Of a stretch of 64,000 bases of DNA, positions 1-9,292 are shown piece by piece. Position 1 is the first letter of the stretch. Each line of letters starts with the position of its first letter. The stretch is from Micrococcaceae bacterium Sec5.1. GTDB taxonomy: Bacteria; Actinomycetota; Actinomycetes; Actinomycetales; Micrococcaceae. The notes under the pieces were generated by a model. The model saw only the letters and a list, made by a program, of their open reading frames with translations, searched no databases and was not told the DNA's origin. A program made the position numbers and the translations under genes. Location of the stretch: contig CP143430.1 in the NCBI GenBank assembly GCA_039636795.1, forward strand, positions 3,844,001 to 3,908,000. The letters run 5' to 3'.

Positions 1-3000
1 TCGTTCTTGAGGGCCTTGCCGATGATCTGCTCAAGTTCCCCGGCACTGCCCAAGTCATGCGGACGCACGACAGCATCCTCTGCAACGTAATAGAACGCCG
101 CGCTGACTTCCTCCAGGGGAACGCCCTTCAACCTCGCCCATGCAAGTCGGTAGACAGCCAGTTGCACGGCTCTCGCTGCGAGCTGTTTGCCCGCCGGCCG
201 GCGACCCGTCTTCCAGTCAATGAGTTGCCAGCGCCCGTCCGCGTCACGGAAGACGGCGTCGATACGTCCCCGGACCACCACCTCACCGATCCTCGTTTCC
301 ACAGGCACTTCCACAAAGGCTGGAGCCCGATGCGCCCACTCTGATTGCTTGAACGCTTCAACCATGTGATCCAAGCCGTACGCTTCGTCGATATGGGCAT
401 CCGAGCCAGGTGCTTCGTCGATGTCCAACATGCCGGTTGTTCCGAAGTACTCCTCCACCCAGGCGTGGAAGGCTGTGCCCTTTCGGGCCGAAATGCCTGG
501 TTCGCGGGGCACGGGCCGACGGAGTTGGGCCAGCACAGCTGCAGGATCTGAGCCAAGGTCAACAAACAGGGACGCCGAGATATGGCTGGGCAAGTGCACG
601 TCCTGATGAAGTTTTCCCTGGAGCCGGCGATCCAATAGCAGCTGGGCTTCGTGTGACCAGCGCCCCGGGTTGCCTGTCAACTCTTCCGGTGATGCTTCGG
701 AAGCGGCTCCCTCCATGAATTCAAGTACCTGGGCTGCAGCCCGGTCCATGGCGGCCCGGCGGCCGGGAACGAGCCTGATACGGGCTCCGGTACGCGGATC
801 GGACGGGCCTTCGAGTGGATCATAAGGAAATTGAGCCACTTCCAACGTTGCTGTGAGCGGACTGCTATCGGGCAGTGATTCTTCGGCTACTGATTCAGGG
901 TGGACCACAACGCTCCGCCCGGCCACGACAGCGAGGGCATTCCCGGACGAGGAGGGCACTCCCGCGAGTGGCGCCAGCTCGGATAGGAACGACGACATCC
1001 CTGCCATACCGGACCTGGACCCATTCCACGCGGAGCTGGATACCATCAAAACGAACTTGGCCCGGGTGTAGGCGACGTATGCAAGCCTGCGTTCCTCGGC
1101 TTCGCCATGATGTTGAACTTCCGATTTGAAGTCCTTCTCTGCGTCCAGCCAACCCTTTTGGTCCTGCTGGTCAAGATCCCACTGCGGCAGATCGGCTCGG
1201 TCACCCCGCAACGGCCATGGCAAGGCAGCTGCACCGCTGCTCCACCTTGAGTCCCTGTTGCTGGGGAAGGAACCCGCGTTGAGCCCGGGGACAAAGACGA
1301 CGTCCCATTCCAGCCCCTTGGAGGCATGGACGGTCAGGAGTTGGACTGCTTCCCGGTTGGTTTCAAGAGGGGCAATATCCAGGCCACCCTCTTCGGAGGC
1401 CGCAGCTTCCAGCCAGGAGAGGAACGCCAGGAGGTCGATCCGCTGCGACGTCTGCAGGAATCCAGCGGCTGCGTCCTGGAAGGCATCCAGGTTTCGCCGT
1501 GCTTGATGAATGCTCACTCCCGGCTTTGCCGCCACCTCGATATCCAGCAACATGGCACGCTCAACTTCGCCGAGCAGTGTAGTCAGGTCATCACCGATGT
1601 ACGTTCGAAGGGAGCGCAATTCCTCAGACAACCTCGTCAATCGTTGCAGGGCTGAAGGGCTCAGTGTTCTCCCATGTCCGGATGTCCAGCCCGGCCGCGG
1701 CAGGAAGTCAAGGGCTTCCACCAGGCTTGCGGCGTCAGTGATGTCGCTTTCCATCACGACGGCAGCCGGGTCTTCGTCGGCGACCTCAAGGGTGTTGCCA
1801 GGTCCTGACCTCCGCTTGGCCAGGAAACGGGACCAATCGTTGAACGCCATGAGGTCCGCTGGTCCAATGCGCCAGCGGGCTCCCGCCAGAAGTCGCATCA
1901 AAGCATCGGAACGGCCAGGATCAGCCAGGACCCGCAGCGTTGCCACCAAGTCCACGATCTCAGGAGTGTCCAACAGACCGCCGAGGCCGACGATCTCATA
2001 GGGAATTCCTTGGAGTTCGAATTCCCTCCGAAGGCATTCCATCTGCGCACGTCGCCGGCACAGAACCGCCGTGGTTGGCTTGACCGGAGTACCGTCTTTC
2101 TCATCCTCGAAGACAGTCCTCTGGTAGCGCCGGATGTCGCGGGCAATAGCGCCAGCCTCGTCTTCGTCAGTGCCAAAGCGACCGATAACAACGCTGCCTT
2201 CGGCCGCGGCCGGACTCGGCACCAGGGGCGGAACAGCAACGCCACCTGCATTCCCTCTCTCCCCCGCCGGACCGTCGGTGGCCGCGGCTTTGTTCAACGG
2301 GGCCGCAATTGTGTTGGCCGCTTGGAGGATGTTCCGGCCGTTGCGCCAAGCCGTGGTCAGGTAAGACGTCGGGGCCACAGAATAGGCCTCGCCGCCTGAC
2401 TCTTGGTCGTTGTGCCTCACAGGGAACTCCTGCACAAAGTGGAAGAGCTGCCCCGCCGAGGCACCGCGGAATCCGTAGATCGATTGGTTGGGGTCCCCTA
2501 CCGCGGTGACGGCATGGCCGAGACCGAAGAGGCGCGAAAACAAGACAAGCTGGGCATGCGAAGTGTCCTGGAACTCGTCCAGCAGCACCACCTTGTAGCG
2601 TGCCCGCTCAGTGGCCGCAGCCAATGGTATTTCCCTCGAAATGCGGGCCGCGAGTGCCACGAGGTCCCCGAAATCCAGCACTCCCCTTTGCCGTTTTGCA
2701 TCCTGGTACCGGAGAACCATGTCTGCGACGCTGGCCCGGGTCCGTAGCATGGCAGCGAGCTCGCCTGCCGCCTGCGTCGGGTTCTTCTTTGCACCGGCCA
2801 CATAAGGGAGCTGTTCGAAGGACTGAACGCGCTCCAGCACCCAGTCCCGGACGGCGGCGGGGTCCTGGAGGTGTTCTGCGCACTCACCCGCGAGCTGGAT
2901 GACGGCATTGACGAGCGTCGACTTTGCCGCGGTGAAGTGCTCATATTCGCCGTCGTAGGCCTCAACGACCTCGCTTGCCAACTGCCACGATTGCGCGGCA

Positions 3001-3506
3001 CCCAGCAGGACGACGTCACGCTCGATGCCCAATCTCAATCCATAATCCGAAACAATTCCGCTCGCGTAGGAATGGTAAGTGGACACCTTGGGCTCAAGGT
3101 CATCGGCACCCAGAAGCCCCTCAGGGAAGCCGATGCTGCCATCGTCCTCGCCTGCTATTCGCTGGAGGGTGGCCAGTTTGGCCCGGATTCTGCTGGCCAG
3201 CTCGCCGGCAGCTTTACGGGTAAATGTCACACCGAGGACTTCCTCGGGCCGGACCCAACCATTGGCCACAAGCCACACAACGCGGTCTGCCATGGTGGCA
3301 GTCTTCCCCGAGCCCGCGCCAGCTATCACAAGGCGCGGAGTGAGCGAGGAAGAAATAATGCTGGCCTGCTCTGCAGTGGGATGGTTCTTTTCGCCAAGAA
3401 TGTCTGCCAACTCGGACGGGGAGAACCTGGGAACAGGCAGCCCGGACTCCACATCCAGGATTTCGGCGTCCCTGGTTTCGGATCCTTCAAGAAGATCGGT
3501 AGTCAT
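1..3506 (-). CDS. adnB: AdnB-like UvrD-family helicase/RecB-type nuclease (3' end outside window)
   Basis: Subunit of a dimeric motor-nuclease that resects DNA double-strand breaks, the mycobacterial AdnAB type. I translated parts of the minus strand from ATG 3506. It shows Walker A (IAGAGSGKT, about residue 60), motif II DEFQDT near base 2590, motif V (TVHASKGLEWD, near 1310) and motif VI (VAYTRAK, near 1070). The motor is therefore intact. The C-terminal region holds a PD-(D/E)XK nuclease core, RIDAVFRDADGRW then LIDWKTGRR, near bases 190-280. At least 1168 codons lie in the window and no stop was reached. The start overlaps the stop of the upstream adnA by ATGA, so the two subunits are translationally coupled. 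Naming as AdnB rather than another UvrD-RecB fusion rests on gene order and paired architecture. Confidence 0.85.
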   Translation of the reverse strand, partial: MTTDLLEGSETRDAEILDVESGLPVPRFSPSELADILGEKNHPTAEQASIISSSLTPRLVIAGAGSGKTATMADRVVWLVANGWVRPEEVLGVTFTRKAAGELASRIRAKLATLQRIAGEDDGSIGFPEGLLGADDLEPKVSTYHSYASGIVSDYGLRLGIERDVVLLGAAQSWQLASEVVEAYDGEYEHFTAAKSTLVNAVIQLAGECAEHLQDPAAVRDWVLERVQSFEQLPYVAGAKKNPTQAAGELAAMLRTRASVADMVLRYQDAKRQRGVLDFGDLVALAARISREIPLAAATERARYKVVLLDEFQDTSHAQLVLFSRLFGLGHAVTAVGDPNQSIYGFRGASAGQLFHFVQEFPVRHNDQESGGEAYSVAPTSYLTTAWRNGRNILQAANTIAAPLNKAAATDGPAGERGNAGGVAVPPLVPSPAAAEGSVVIGRFGTDEDEAGAIARDIRRYQRTVFEDEKDGTPVKPTTAVLCRRRAQMECLRREFELQGIPYEIVGLGGLLDTPEIVDLVATLRVLADPGRSDALMRLLAGARWRIGPADLMAFNDWSRFLAKRRSGPGNTLEVADEDPAAVVMESDITDAASLVEALDFLPRPGWTSGHGRTLSPSALQRLTRLSEELRSLRTYIGDDLTTLLGEVERAMLLDIEVAAKPGVSIHQARRNLDAFQDAAAGFLQTSQRIDLLAFLSWLEAAASEEGGLDIAPLETNREAVQLLTVHASKGLEWDVVFVPGLNAGSFPSNRDSRWSSGAAALPWPLRGDRADLPQWDLDQQDQKGWLDAEKDFKSEVQHHGEAEERRLAYVAYTRAKFVLMVSSSAWNGSRSGMAGMSSFLSELAPLAGVPSSSGNALAVVAGRSVVVHPESVAEESLPDSSPLTATLEVAQFPYDPLEGPSDPRTGARIRLVPGRRAAMDRAAAQVLEFMEGAASEASPEELTGNPGRWSHEAQLLLDRRLQGKLHQDVHLPSHISASLFVDLGSDPAAVLAQLRRPVPREPGISARKGTAFHAWVEEYFGTTGMLDIDEAPGSDAHIDEAYGLDHMVEAFKQSEWAHRAPAFVEVPVETRIGEVVVRGRIDAVFRDADGRWQLIDWKTGRRPAGKQLAARAVQLAVYRLAWARLKGVPLEEVSAAFYYVAEDAVVRPHDLGSAGELEQIIGKALKN

Positions 3507-6500
3507 TCAGTGACCTGCTTTCCTCTGGCGCACAGTGGGCAAATATCGGGTAGACGGCAGCCATGTCCGCCGTGTCCCCCTTTGCTCGGATCGTGCCGGG
3601 CCTCGAACGTTGCGCCGGCCATGAGTTCAGCGGCCTCATTGACCAAAGCCTCTGCCCAGTTGTCGTCAGGCTCGAGTGGATCCTGTTGTTGAACCCCGGG
3701 GGTTTTGGTCTTGGTTCCCAGCTGTGCAAGGACGGCCCCACCGGGAACAGGTTTGCCGAACTCCCCAAACGTGCCCGCATCCTCAAATGCACCTTTGAGA
3801 ACCGCTGCCTGGTACGCCCCCAGCTGAGGGTGCCGGGCCACTTCGGCCTTGCCCGGCTGGCGTTTTCCGGTCTTGAGATCGACGATCACCAAACGGCCTT
3901 CGGCGTCGATTTCCAAGCGGTCAACCTGTCCGCGAAGCACAGCGTGCCGGGTGCCTGTGGAATCATCCGCGCCTTCCTCCAGACATGCAGAAGGAAGGTG
4001 GACGTCAGGAAGTTGGACTTCGAAGTCGTGCTCCACCGCGAGCAGGCTCCGGCCTTCGCTGCGCATGATGAGCACGTACTGCGCTAACTTGCGAACCATC
4101 AGTTCCGCGCGCTGGTAATCGAGCTTGCCCTCCCAATTGTCCTTCATGCCAAGGGTGGGCCAGCGGCGAACGAGTTCGGCAACGTACTGCGCACCCGAAG
4201 CGTCCGGCAGCTCCTGTGCAATGGTGTGGACCAGTGTGCCAAGGCTCCGTGCGAAGTCGGTGGCAGCTTCTCCCCCGGCCGCTTGCACAAACCAGTCCAG
4301 TGGGGACTTGTGGACAGCCTCCACCTTGGATGGCGATACGGAAACAGTGCCTCCCGCCGGGACCACCGCTTCCTCGGAGCTCAAGGGAGCCAAACCCCAC
4401 CATGTATCCGGATGGGCTCCCGCTACTGGTGGATCAACAGACGCGAGGCGAGCCAGCACCCGCGCTGCTTCGCGCGCGGTGGACGATTCGCCGTCGTCCT
4501 GATCCTCAGCCTGGGCGTGCTGTCTCAACTCAGCTACCAGCGCACGCAGGGTCATTGGACGATCCACCGGGGTGTAGTCACGCTTGTAATCGCCGGGAGC
4601 CAAGGGGGCTACATAATCCAGGAAGGCCGATGTTTGTTCGTCCTCGGAGGAGACTGCCGTGCAGATGAGGATCTCCTTGGCGCGCGAGACCGCTGTGGAG
4701 AAACTCCTGAGTTCGTCGTAGCGAATGTCCCTCAGCCTGCTGAGGGGCCCGCGGCCCAGCGCGTAGTCAACTCCATGCTCCACGGCGTCCGCAAACAGGG
4801 TACTGCCCAGGAGTTCGCCGCGTAGACGGGTGTTCGGCCAGACACCTTCCTGCAGGCCAGCCACGATCACGACAGGCCATTCGCGGCCTGCAGCACTGGC
4901 GGGAGTCATGATTTCCACGCATTCCTCAAGCTGGGCCCTCGCCGCAAGGGTGTCCATCGGAAGTTCCTGGTTCAACAAGTAATCGAGGAACTGTTCCGGG
5001 CCGGAGCCAGGCAGTTGATCCACAAACCGCTCAGCTGTGTGGAACAGCGCCATCATGGCGTCAAGGTCGCGGTCAGCGCGGGCCCCGGCACTCCCCCCTT
5101 CCAAGGCGGCGTCAGACCAGCGCGAAGCCAAGCCCGTGGCATGCCACAGCGCCCAGAGGACAGATTCCGCATTGGCCCCCGGCTCGGCCGCTGCGGCGGT
5201 GCCGGCAGCGATCATCCGTGCAAGCCGCCGGGCAGGGTTCCCTTCAATCCCCAACGAGGCGAGCGCTCCGGGTTCAAGCAGCGCTTCCACCAGCAAAGCG
5301 TCACTGGAACGTCCGCCGCCGCCAAGGAGCTCCTCGCGTCGGAGAGATTGCCGGAGGCGGCGCAGCTCAATGGCGGAGGCTCCACCAATACGCGAAGTCA
5401 GGAGGGAAACAGCGGTCTCAGGAGTGAGCTTGGCCGGGTCAAGGATGACAGCGAAGACCTCCAGGAGGGGCCGGACGGCCACCTCGTCCCGTACTGCGGA
5501 ATCAGCCACCGGAACACGCACGGGGATTCCCTGTCCGTTGAGGTAACGCTGGACCTGCGAGATCAATCCACCATTGCGGACAATGACGGCGATGTCACCA
5601 AACTCCCGGCCCTCACGCAACTGGGCTTCCAGAATCCGCTGTGCAACATACCGGAGCTCATGGACGGGAGAAGGCAGCACATGCCCTTCCACCCGCCCCC
5701 CGTTGCTGTTTTCCTGAGCGCCTTCGATGGAGTCCGGCTGTTCGAGGCGCCTGGCCCGTTGGCCTCCGGATCGTTGGGAGATACGTGCGGCAACCCTTGT
5801 CCAGGCCTCCGCCACCTCGGGTCGGTGACGATGGGTGATCCACAGTGGCCGCTCAAGAACCTCGTGGCTTCCTTCGAGCAGCAAGGGCAGCTCGGCGACA
5901 AGGTCCGGCCGCGCTCCGCGAAAGCCTTGCACCACCGTGTCTGGCGAATATGTAACTACGGCGTCCTTGCCCTCGGCAATATCCGCGAGGAGTTCAAACA
6001 CGGCAGGATTGGATTCCTGGGCGTCGTCCACGAGAATCAGCTGCAGGCGGTCGCGCTCAGCGGCCAGGAAAGCGGGCGAGTCCTGAAAAATCTGGCGCGC
6101 CGTGGTGATGATCCCCGCGGGATCGAAGGCCTCGGGCATTCGGAGGTCCAAAACATCCCTGTACTCACCGTAGAGCTCGGCAGCTGCCATCCAATCCGGA
6201 CGCCCACATTCATAGGCGAGGCCCACCAGGTCCTCTGCAGTGCGGCCGGCCTCGATAATGCGATCAAATAATTGGCGGACCTCGTTGCGGAAACCACGGG
6301 TGGGCAGCGCTGCGGAGAGGTCCTCTGGCCAGGGCAACTGGTGCCCTGGGCGGGAATGGCCCTCCAGTAACTCCTTGATGATCAGATCCTGTTCCGGTCC
6401 GGACAGGAGCTTGGGCGGCCGGGGCAACGGCAGGACGCCTTCCGCTTTGGCGCGCCGGATGACGTCGAACGCGTACGACGCCCAGGTGCGTGCGGGCGTC

Positions 6501-6817
6501 GTACTGAGGCTCCTGTCCAGGCGACCGGTGAAGGTGTCCCGCAAGGCGGCCGCAGCGTGTCGGCCAGGGGCGAGAATAAGGATCCGTTCGGGATCTACGC
6601 CGTCTTCATTAACACGGCGGACCGCTGATTCGACCAGCACTGTGGACTTTCCGGTGCCCGGACCTCCAGGGACCAGGACAGGTCCGCCTCCTTGCCTGAC
6701 TGACACCACCGCACGCTGGTCCGGAGACAGGTCAGGTGCCGCGTAGTGAATCTCGCGCGGCGGAAGCAGGCGGAGGGCTGCCGCGGCTTGGCGGGCTTTA
6801 CTAGCTGTTGCGGTCAC
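3503..6817 (-). CDS. adnA: AdnA-like UvrD-family helicase/RecB-type nuclease
   Basis: Partner subunit of the AdnAB motor-nuclease, 1104 aa. It has a GTG start at 6817, which overlaps the preceding stop (GTGA). Walker A is GGPGTGKST near residues 51-59. Motif II reads LILVDDAQES, so the usual DExQ acidic pair is altered. The nuclease core is VDRLEIDAEG then VIVDLKTGK near residue 980, followed by a Q-x3-Y element (QLGAYQ). The C-terminus carries clustered cysteines (CRLPDICPLC), which could bind an iron-sulfur cluster as in some AddAB-type nucleases; that is inference. In the mycobacterial enzyme AdnB supplies most ATPase activity, which fits the weaker motif II here. The gene sits between an alkyltransferase-like gene and adnB, with 4-bp overlaps on both sides. 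Confidence 0.87.
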   Translation of the reverse strand: MTATASKARQAAAALRLLPPREIHYAAPDLSPDQRAVVSVRQGGGPVLVPGGPGTGKSTVLVESAVRRVNEDGVDPERILILAPGRHAAAALRDTFTGRLDRSLSTTPARTWASYAFDVIRRAKAEGVLPLPRPPKLLSGPEQDLIIKELLEGHSRPGHQLPWPEDLSAALPTRGFRNEVRQLFDRIIEAGRTAEDLVGLAYECGRPDWMAAAELYGEYRDVLDLRMPEAFDPAGIITTARQIFQDSPAFLAAERDRLQLILVDDAQESNPAVFELLADIAEGKDAVVTYSPDTVVQGFRGARPDLVAELPLLLEGSHEVLERPLWITHRHRPEVAEAWTRVAARISQRSGGQRARRLEQPDSIEGAQENSNGGRVEGHVLPSPVHELRYVAQRILEAQLREGREFGDIAVIVRNGGLISQVQRYLNGQGIPVRVPVADSAVRDEVAVRPLLEVFAVILDPAKLTPETAVSLLTSRIGGASAIELRRLRQSLRREELLGGGGRSSDALLVEALLEPGALASLGIEGNPARRLARMIAAGTAAAAEPGANAESVLWALWHATGLASRWSDAALEGGSAGARADRDLDAMMALFHTAERFVDQLPGSGPEQFLDYLLNQELPMDTLAARAQLEECVEIMTPASAAGREWPVVIVAGLQEGVWPNTRLRGELLGSTLFADAVEHGVDYALGRGPLSRLRDIRYDELRSFSTAVSRAKEILICTAVSSEDEQTSAFLDYVAPLAPGDYKRDYTPVDRPMTLRALVAELRQHAQAEDQDDGESSTAREAARVLARLASVDPPVAGAHPDTWWGLAPLSSEEAVVPAGGTVSVSPSKVEAVHKSPLDWFVQAAGGEAATDFARSLGTLVHTIAQELPDASGAQYVAELVRRWPTLGMKDNWEGKLDYQRAELMVRKLAQYVLIMRSEGRSLLAVEHDFEVQLPDVHLPSACLEEGADDSTGTRHAVLRGQVDRLEIDAEGRLVIVDLKTGKRQPGKAEVARHPQLGAYQAAVLKGAFEDAGTFGEFGKPVPGGAVLAQLGTKTKTPGVQQQDPLEPDDNWAEALVNEAAELMAGATFEARHDPSKGGHGGHGCRLPDICPLCARGKQVTE

Positions 6818-7230
6818 ACAGTCATTTCATCATCGGGCACCGACAAAATATGGAGCTGACGCTCCAACTGGTCCGAGATCACATCAATAAGATCGAAATC
6901 AGGATCAGTTGGTGCCCATCGTGCAGTGCCGAGGTCCACACGCCAGCGGCCCTCACCTGTCCGCAGGAACTGCTCAAAGGCGCCGTGCAGCGGCGTGGAT
7001 TCCTGAATGTAATGGCGCAGGGCCTCTGCCTCGTGGCCGGGCGGGGCATCACCGCTTGCCCGCAGGACGCGCCACCAAGCTGCGGAACTGCCGTAGTGGC
7101 TCATCACCGCGCCCACTTGCCTGGGTCCGCCGGCTCCAAGGAGTTCGGCGACGTCACCATATGACACGGCCGTGCCTGGCGGAACAAGGTCCACGACAGC
7201 CAGTACCGCCGTCACATACTCCATCCGCAT
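6814..7230 (-). CDS. Alkyltransferase-like (MGMT-fold) DNA repair protein
   Basis: 138 aa, with the fold of the C-terminal DNA-binding domain of O6-methylguanine methyltransferases. A helix-turn-helix-like stretch (VSYGDVAELLGAGGPRQVG) is followed by AAWWRVLRASG near residue 52. The family's reactive-site PCHR is replaced by a sequence without cysteine, as in alkyltransferase-like proteins. Those recognise O6-alkylguanine and hand it to excision repair without repairing it themselves. The start may be Met1 or Met3 (MEYV). It is the first gene of the cluster that continues into adnA and adnB, all overlapping, so it is probably co-transcribed with double-strand-break repair functions. M. tuberculosis has a similar gene beside adnAB, as I recall. 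Confidence 0.82.
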   Translation of the reverse strand: MRMEYVTAVLAVVDLVPPGTAVSYGDVAELLGAGGPRQVGAVMSHYGSSAAWWRVLRASGDAPPGHEAEALRHYIQESTPLHGAFEQFLRTGEGRWRVDLGTARWAPTDPDFDLIDVISDQLERQLHILSVPDDEMTV

Positions 7231-7284
7231 GTGCTCCAGCGTAGCTGCAGGAGTGTCGTGCCCAGTACTGTCAGTGCCAGCCGG

Positions 7285-7290
7285 TAGCGT
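7285..7290 (+). promoter_or_regulatory. -10 hexamer of probable leaderless exonuclease gene
   Basis: TAGCGT ends 6 nt before the ATG at 7297, so transcription should begin at or next to the start codon. No Shine-Dalgarno sequence is present. No clear -35 was found. Confidence 0.55.
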
Positions 7291-7296
7291 GAAAAC

Positions 7297-8007
7297 ATGA
7301 GCTCCTGGAATACCCTCCCCCGCGCTGCCTTCGACCTCGAAACCACAGGGAAGAATTCCCGTTCCGCCCGCATCGTCACGGCTTCAATCACTGTGGTGGA
7401 CGCGCACGGACAGCTCATCAAAGAGCATGAGTGGCTGGCGGACCCCGGGGTGGAGATTCCTCTGGAGGCCAGCGAGGTCCACGGAGTGACGACAGAGAAA
7501 GCCCGCGCCGAAGGCCGCCCTGCGGCCGAAGTCACCCGCGAGGTGGCAGCAGTTCTTCAGGAATTGTTCGACGACGACACTCCCGTCATTGCTTTCAACG
7601 CCAGCTACGACTTCACGGTGCTCGCCGCCGAGTCAGCACGGCATGGTGTCCCGCAATTGACCCGTTTCCCGGTACTGGACCCATATGTGATGAACAAGCA
7701 GGTGGACCGGTACCGTAAGGGCAAGCGCACCTTGACAGCTTTATGCGAGGAATATGGTGTGAACCTGGACAACGCCCACACCTCCGCCGCGGACGCCTTG
7801 GCGACACTGCGCGTTTTGGATGCCATGGCTGGCAAATTCCCCAAGTTGCAAATGCCGGCCTCCAAGCTGCACCATTTGCAGGTGGACTGGGCCGCATCCC
7901 AAGCTGCTGACTTCCAGCAGTATCTGCGGCGAAGCAAGCCCACCGCTGTCATCGAAGGCGAGTGGCCGGTACTGCCACCCGAGGATGCCAGTCGAGGCGG
8001 CTTCTGA
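7297..8007 (+). CDS. DEDDh 3'-5' exonuclease (DnaQ/epsilon-like)
   Basis: 236 aa single-domain exonuclease. Exo I is AFDLETTG (Asp13, Glu15). Exo II is in FNASYDFTVLA. Exo III is HTSAADA near residues 159-164, the DEDDh arrangement of the proofreading epsilon subunit and of RNase T-like enzymes. The family removes nucleotides from 3' ends using two metal ions. The protein is longer than the bare catalytic domain: about 60 extra C-terminal residues follow the exonuclease core. It stands alone between the adnAB cluster (divergent) and an ABC operon, so a role in repair or proofreading is inference. RNA substrates cannot be excluded. Confidence 0.85.
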   Translation: MSSWNTLPRAAFDLETTGKNSRSARIVTASITVVDAHGQLIKEHEWLADPGVEIPLEASEVHGVTTEKARAEGRPAAEVTREVAAVLQELFDDDTPVIAFNASYDFTVLAAESARHGVPQLTRFPVLDPYVMNKQVDRYRKGKRTLTALCEEYGVNLDNAHTSAADALATLRVLDAMAGKFPKLQMPASKLHHLQVDWAASQAADFQQYLRRSKPTAVIEGEWPVLPPEDASRGGF

Positions 8008-8329
8008 GGCAGGCTCAGGCAAGGGCGACCTGTATTGGGACGCAAGTCACAAGAATTCCGAAGCTCCTAAAGCACGTCCCCTGTGCGCAGGGATTCCATC
8101 AGTTTGCCTATTGCCGGAATAGTTCCGGGAGCAAAGGCTTCTGACCAGAAACTTTATTCGGGAAAAACGATCTAGAGCAATCACTTGTTCGATTCACAGC
8201 GCTTCTTTGGGCTGGTGACATAATTAAGTTTGGCGGGTTGAAGTCTGCTAGGGCAGCCATCCCCATACTTGCTGCCACGTTCCCCGCCCACCGCGAACGT
8301 CTCTGTGACCCGACGAAAGTGATTTCTTC
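8008..8329. other. Intergenic region between exonuclease and ABC operon
   Basis: 322 bases with no supported gene. The last 120 bases should hold the promoter and leader of the ABC operon. An AT-rich patch with a -10-like CATAAT at 8219-8224 lies about 105 bases before the ATG at 8330, but no matching -35 was recognised. A long minus-strand frame enters this stretch but is the antisense shadow of the transporter genes. Confidence 0.5.
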
Positions 8330-9280
8330 ATGAAATTCAAAGCCCTCAAGTGGCTGTCTGCTGCTCCCGTAGCGGCGGCCCTGGCGATCTCCTTGGCAGC
8401 ATGCGGCGGAGGAACCTCCCAGCCCAGCGGCTCGCCCACCGATGCCCTCGCGGGCAGCGACCAGCAGACCCTGGACAAGTACACCACCCCGGACGTCACA
8501 GCGTTGGACAAGATCGACAAGTCCAAGCTGGGCCTCGTCACCGATGGCACCTTGCGTGTTGGCACCCTGTCCGATGCACCGCCGAACATCTTCATCGATC
8601 CTTCCGGCAAGTTCACCGGTTATGACAACGAGCTCCTGCGCGCCATCGGCGACAAGCTTGGCCTGAAGGTGGAGTTCGCATCGACTGACTTCTCCGCCCT
8701 GCTCTCGCAGGTAGCAAACAAGCAGTTCGACGTCGGATCCTCCTCGATCTCCACCACGGATGCCCGTCGCAAGACCGTCGGTTTCACCAACGGCTACGAC
8801 TTTGGCTACATGGCCGTTGTGACCAAGAACGACGCCAAGGTCACCGGCTTCGCCGACCTCAAGGAAGGCGTCCGGATCGGCGTCGTCCAGGGCACCGTCC
8901 AGGATGACTATGTCACCAACACGCTCAAGCTCGAGCCCGTGCGTTTCCCTGACTACAACACCGTTTATGGCAACGTGAAGAACGGTCAGATCGACGCTTG
9001 GGTGGCTCCCTCCCAGCAGGCTTCCGGCCAGGTCAAGGAAGGCGACGGTACCAAGATCGCCGAAAAGGTTGTCAACACGCAGAACTTCACGGCTTACGCG
9101 GTGAACAAGGACAACCAGCCGCTGATTGATGCCCTGAACGCCGGGCTGGACGCCGTCATTGCTGACGGTACGTGGACCAAGCTGACCTCCGAGTGGTACA
9201 AGGATCGTCCCACCGCGGCCGAGCAGACTCCGCAGGGCTGGAAGCCGGGCAGCAAGGCCGTCCAGATCCCGGCCAAGTAA
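8330..9280 (+). CDS. Polar amino-acid ABC transporter, substrate-binding lipoprotein
   Basis: 316 aa. The signal peptide ends in a lipobox (LAAC, cysteine at residue 25), so the protein is anchored to the outer face of the membrane by a lipid. The body matches solute-binding protein family 3 (GTLRVGTLSDAPPNIF, then FTGYDNELLRAIGDKLGL), which binds polar amino acids or opines. It is the first gene of a three-gene operon with the permease and ATPase that follow at 12 bp and by overlap. The exact substrate cannot be read from sequence. It is distinct from the gluB-type binding protein at 50845. Confidence 0.88.
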   Translation: MKFKALKWLSAAPVAAALAISLAACGGGTSQPSGSPTDALAGSDQQTLDKYTTPDVTALDKIDKSKLGLVTDGTLRVGTLSDAPPNIFIDPSGKFTGYDNELLRAIGDKLGLKVEFASTDFSALLSQVANKQFDVGSSSISTTDARRKTVGFTNGYDFGYMAVVTKNDAKVTGFADLKEGVRIGVVQGTVQDDYVTNTLKLEPVRFPDYNTVYGNVKNGQIDAWVAPSQQASGQVKEGDGTKIAEKVVNTQNFTAYAVNKDNQPLIDALNAGLDAVIADGTWTKLTSEWYKDRPTAAEQTPQGWKPGSKAVQIPAK

Positions 9281-9292
9281 CCCGGGCGTTCC

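Noticed and set aside
5015..6271. 418-aa open frame on the plus strand
   Set aside because: Antisense to adnA, whose helicase motifs are intact. No recognisable motif or ribosome site.
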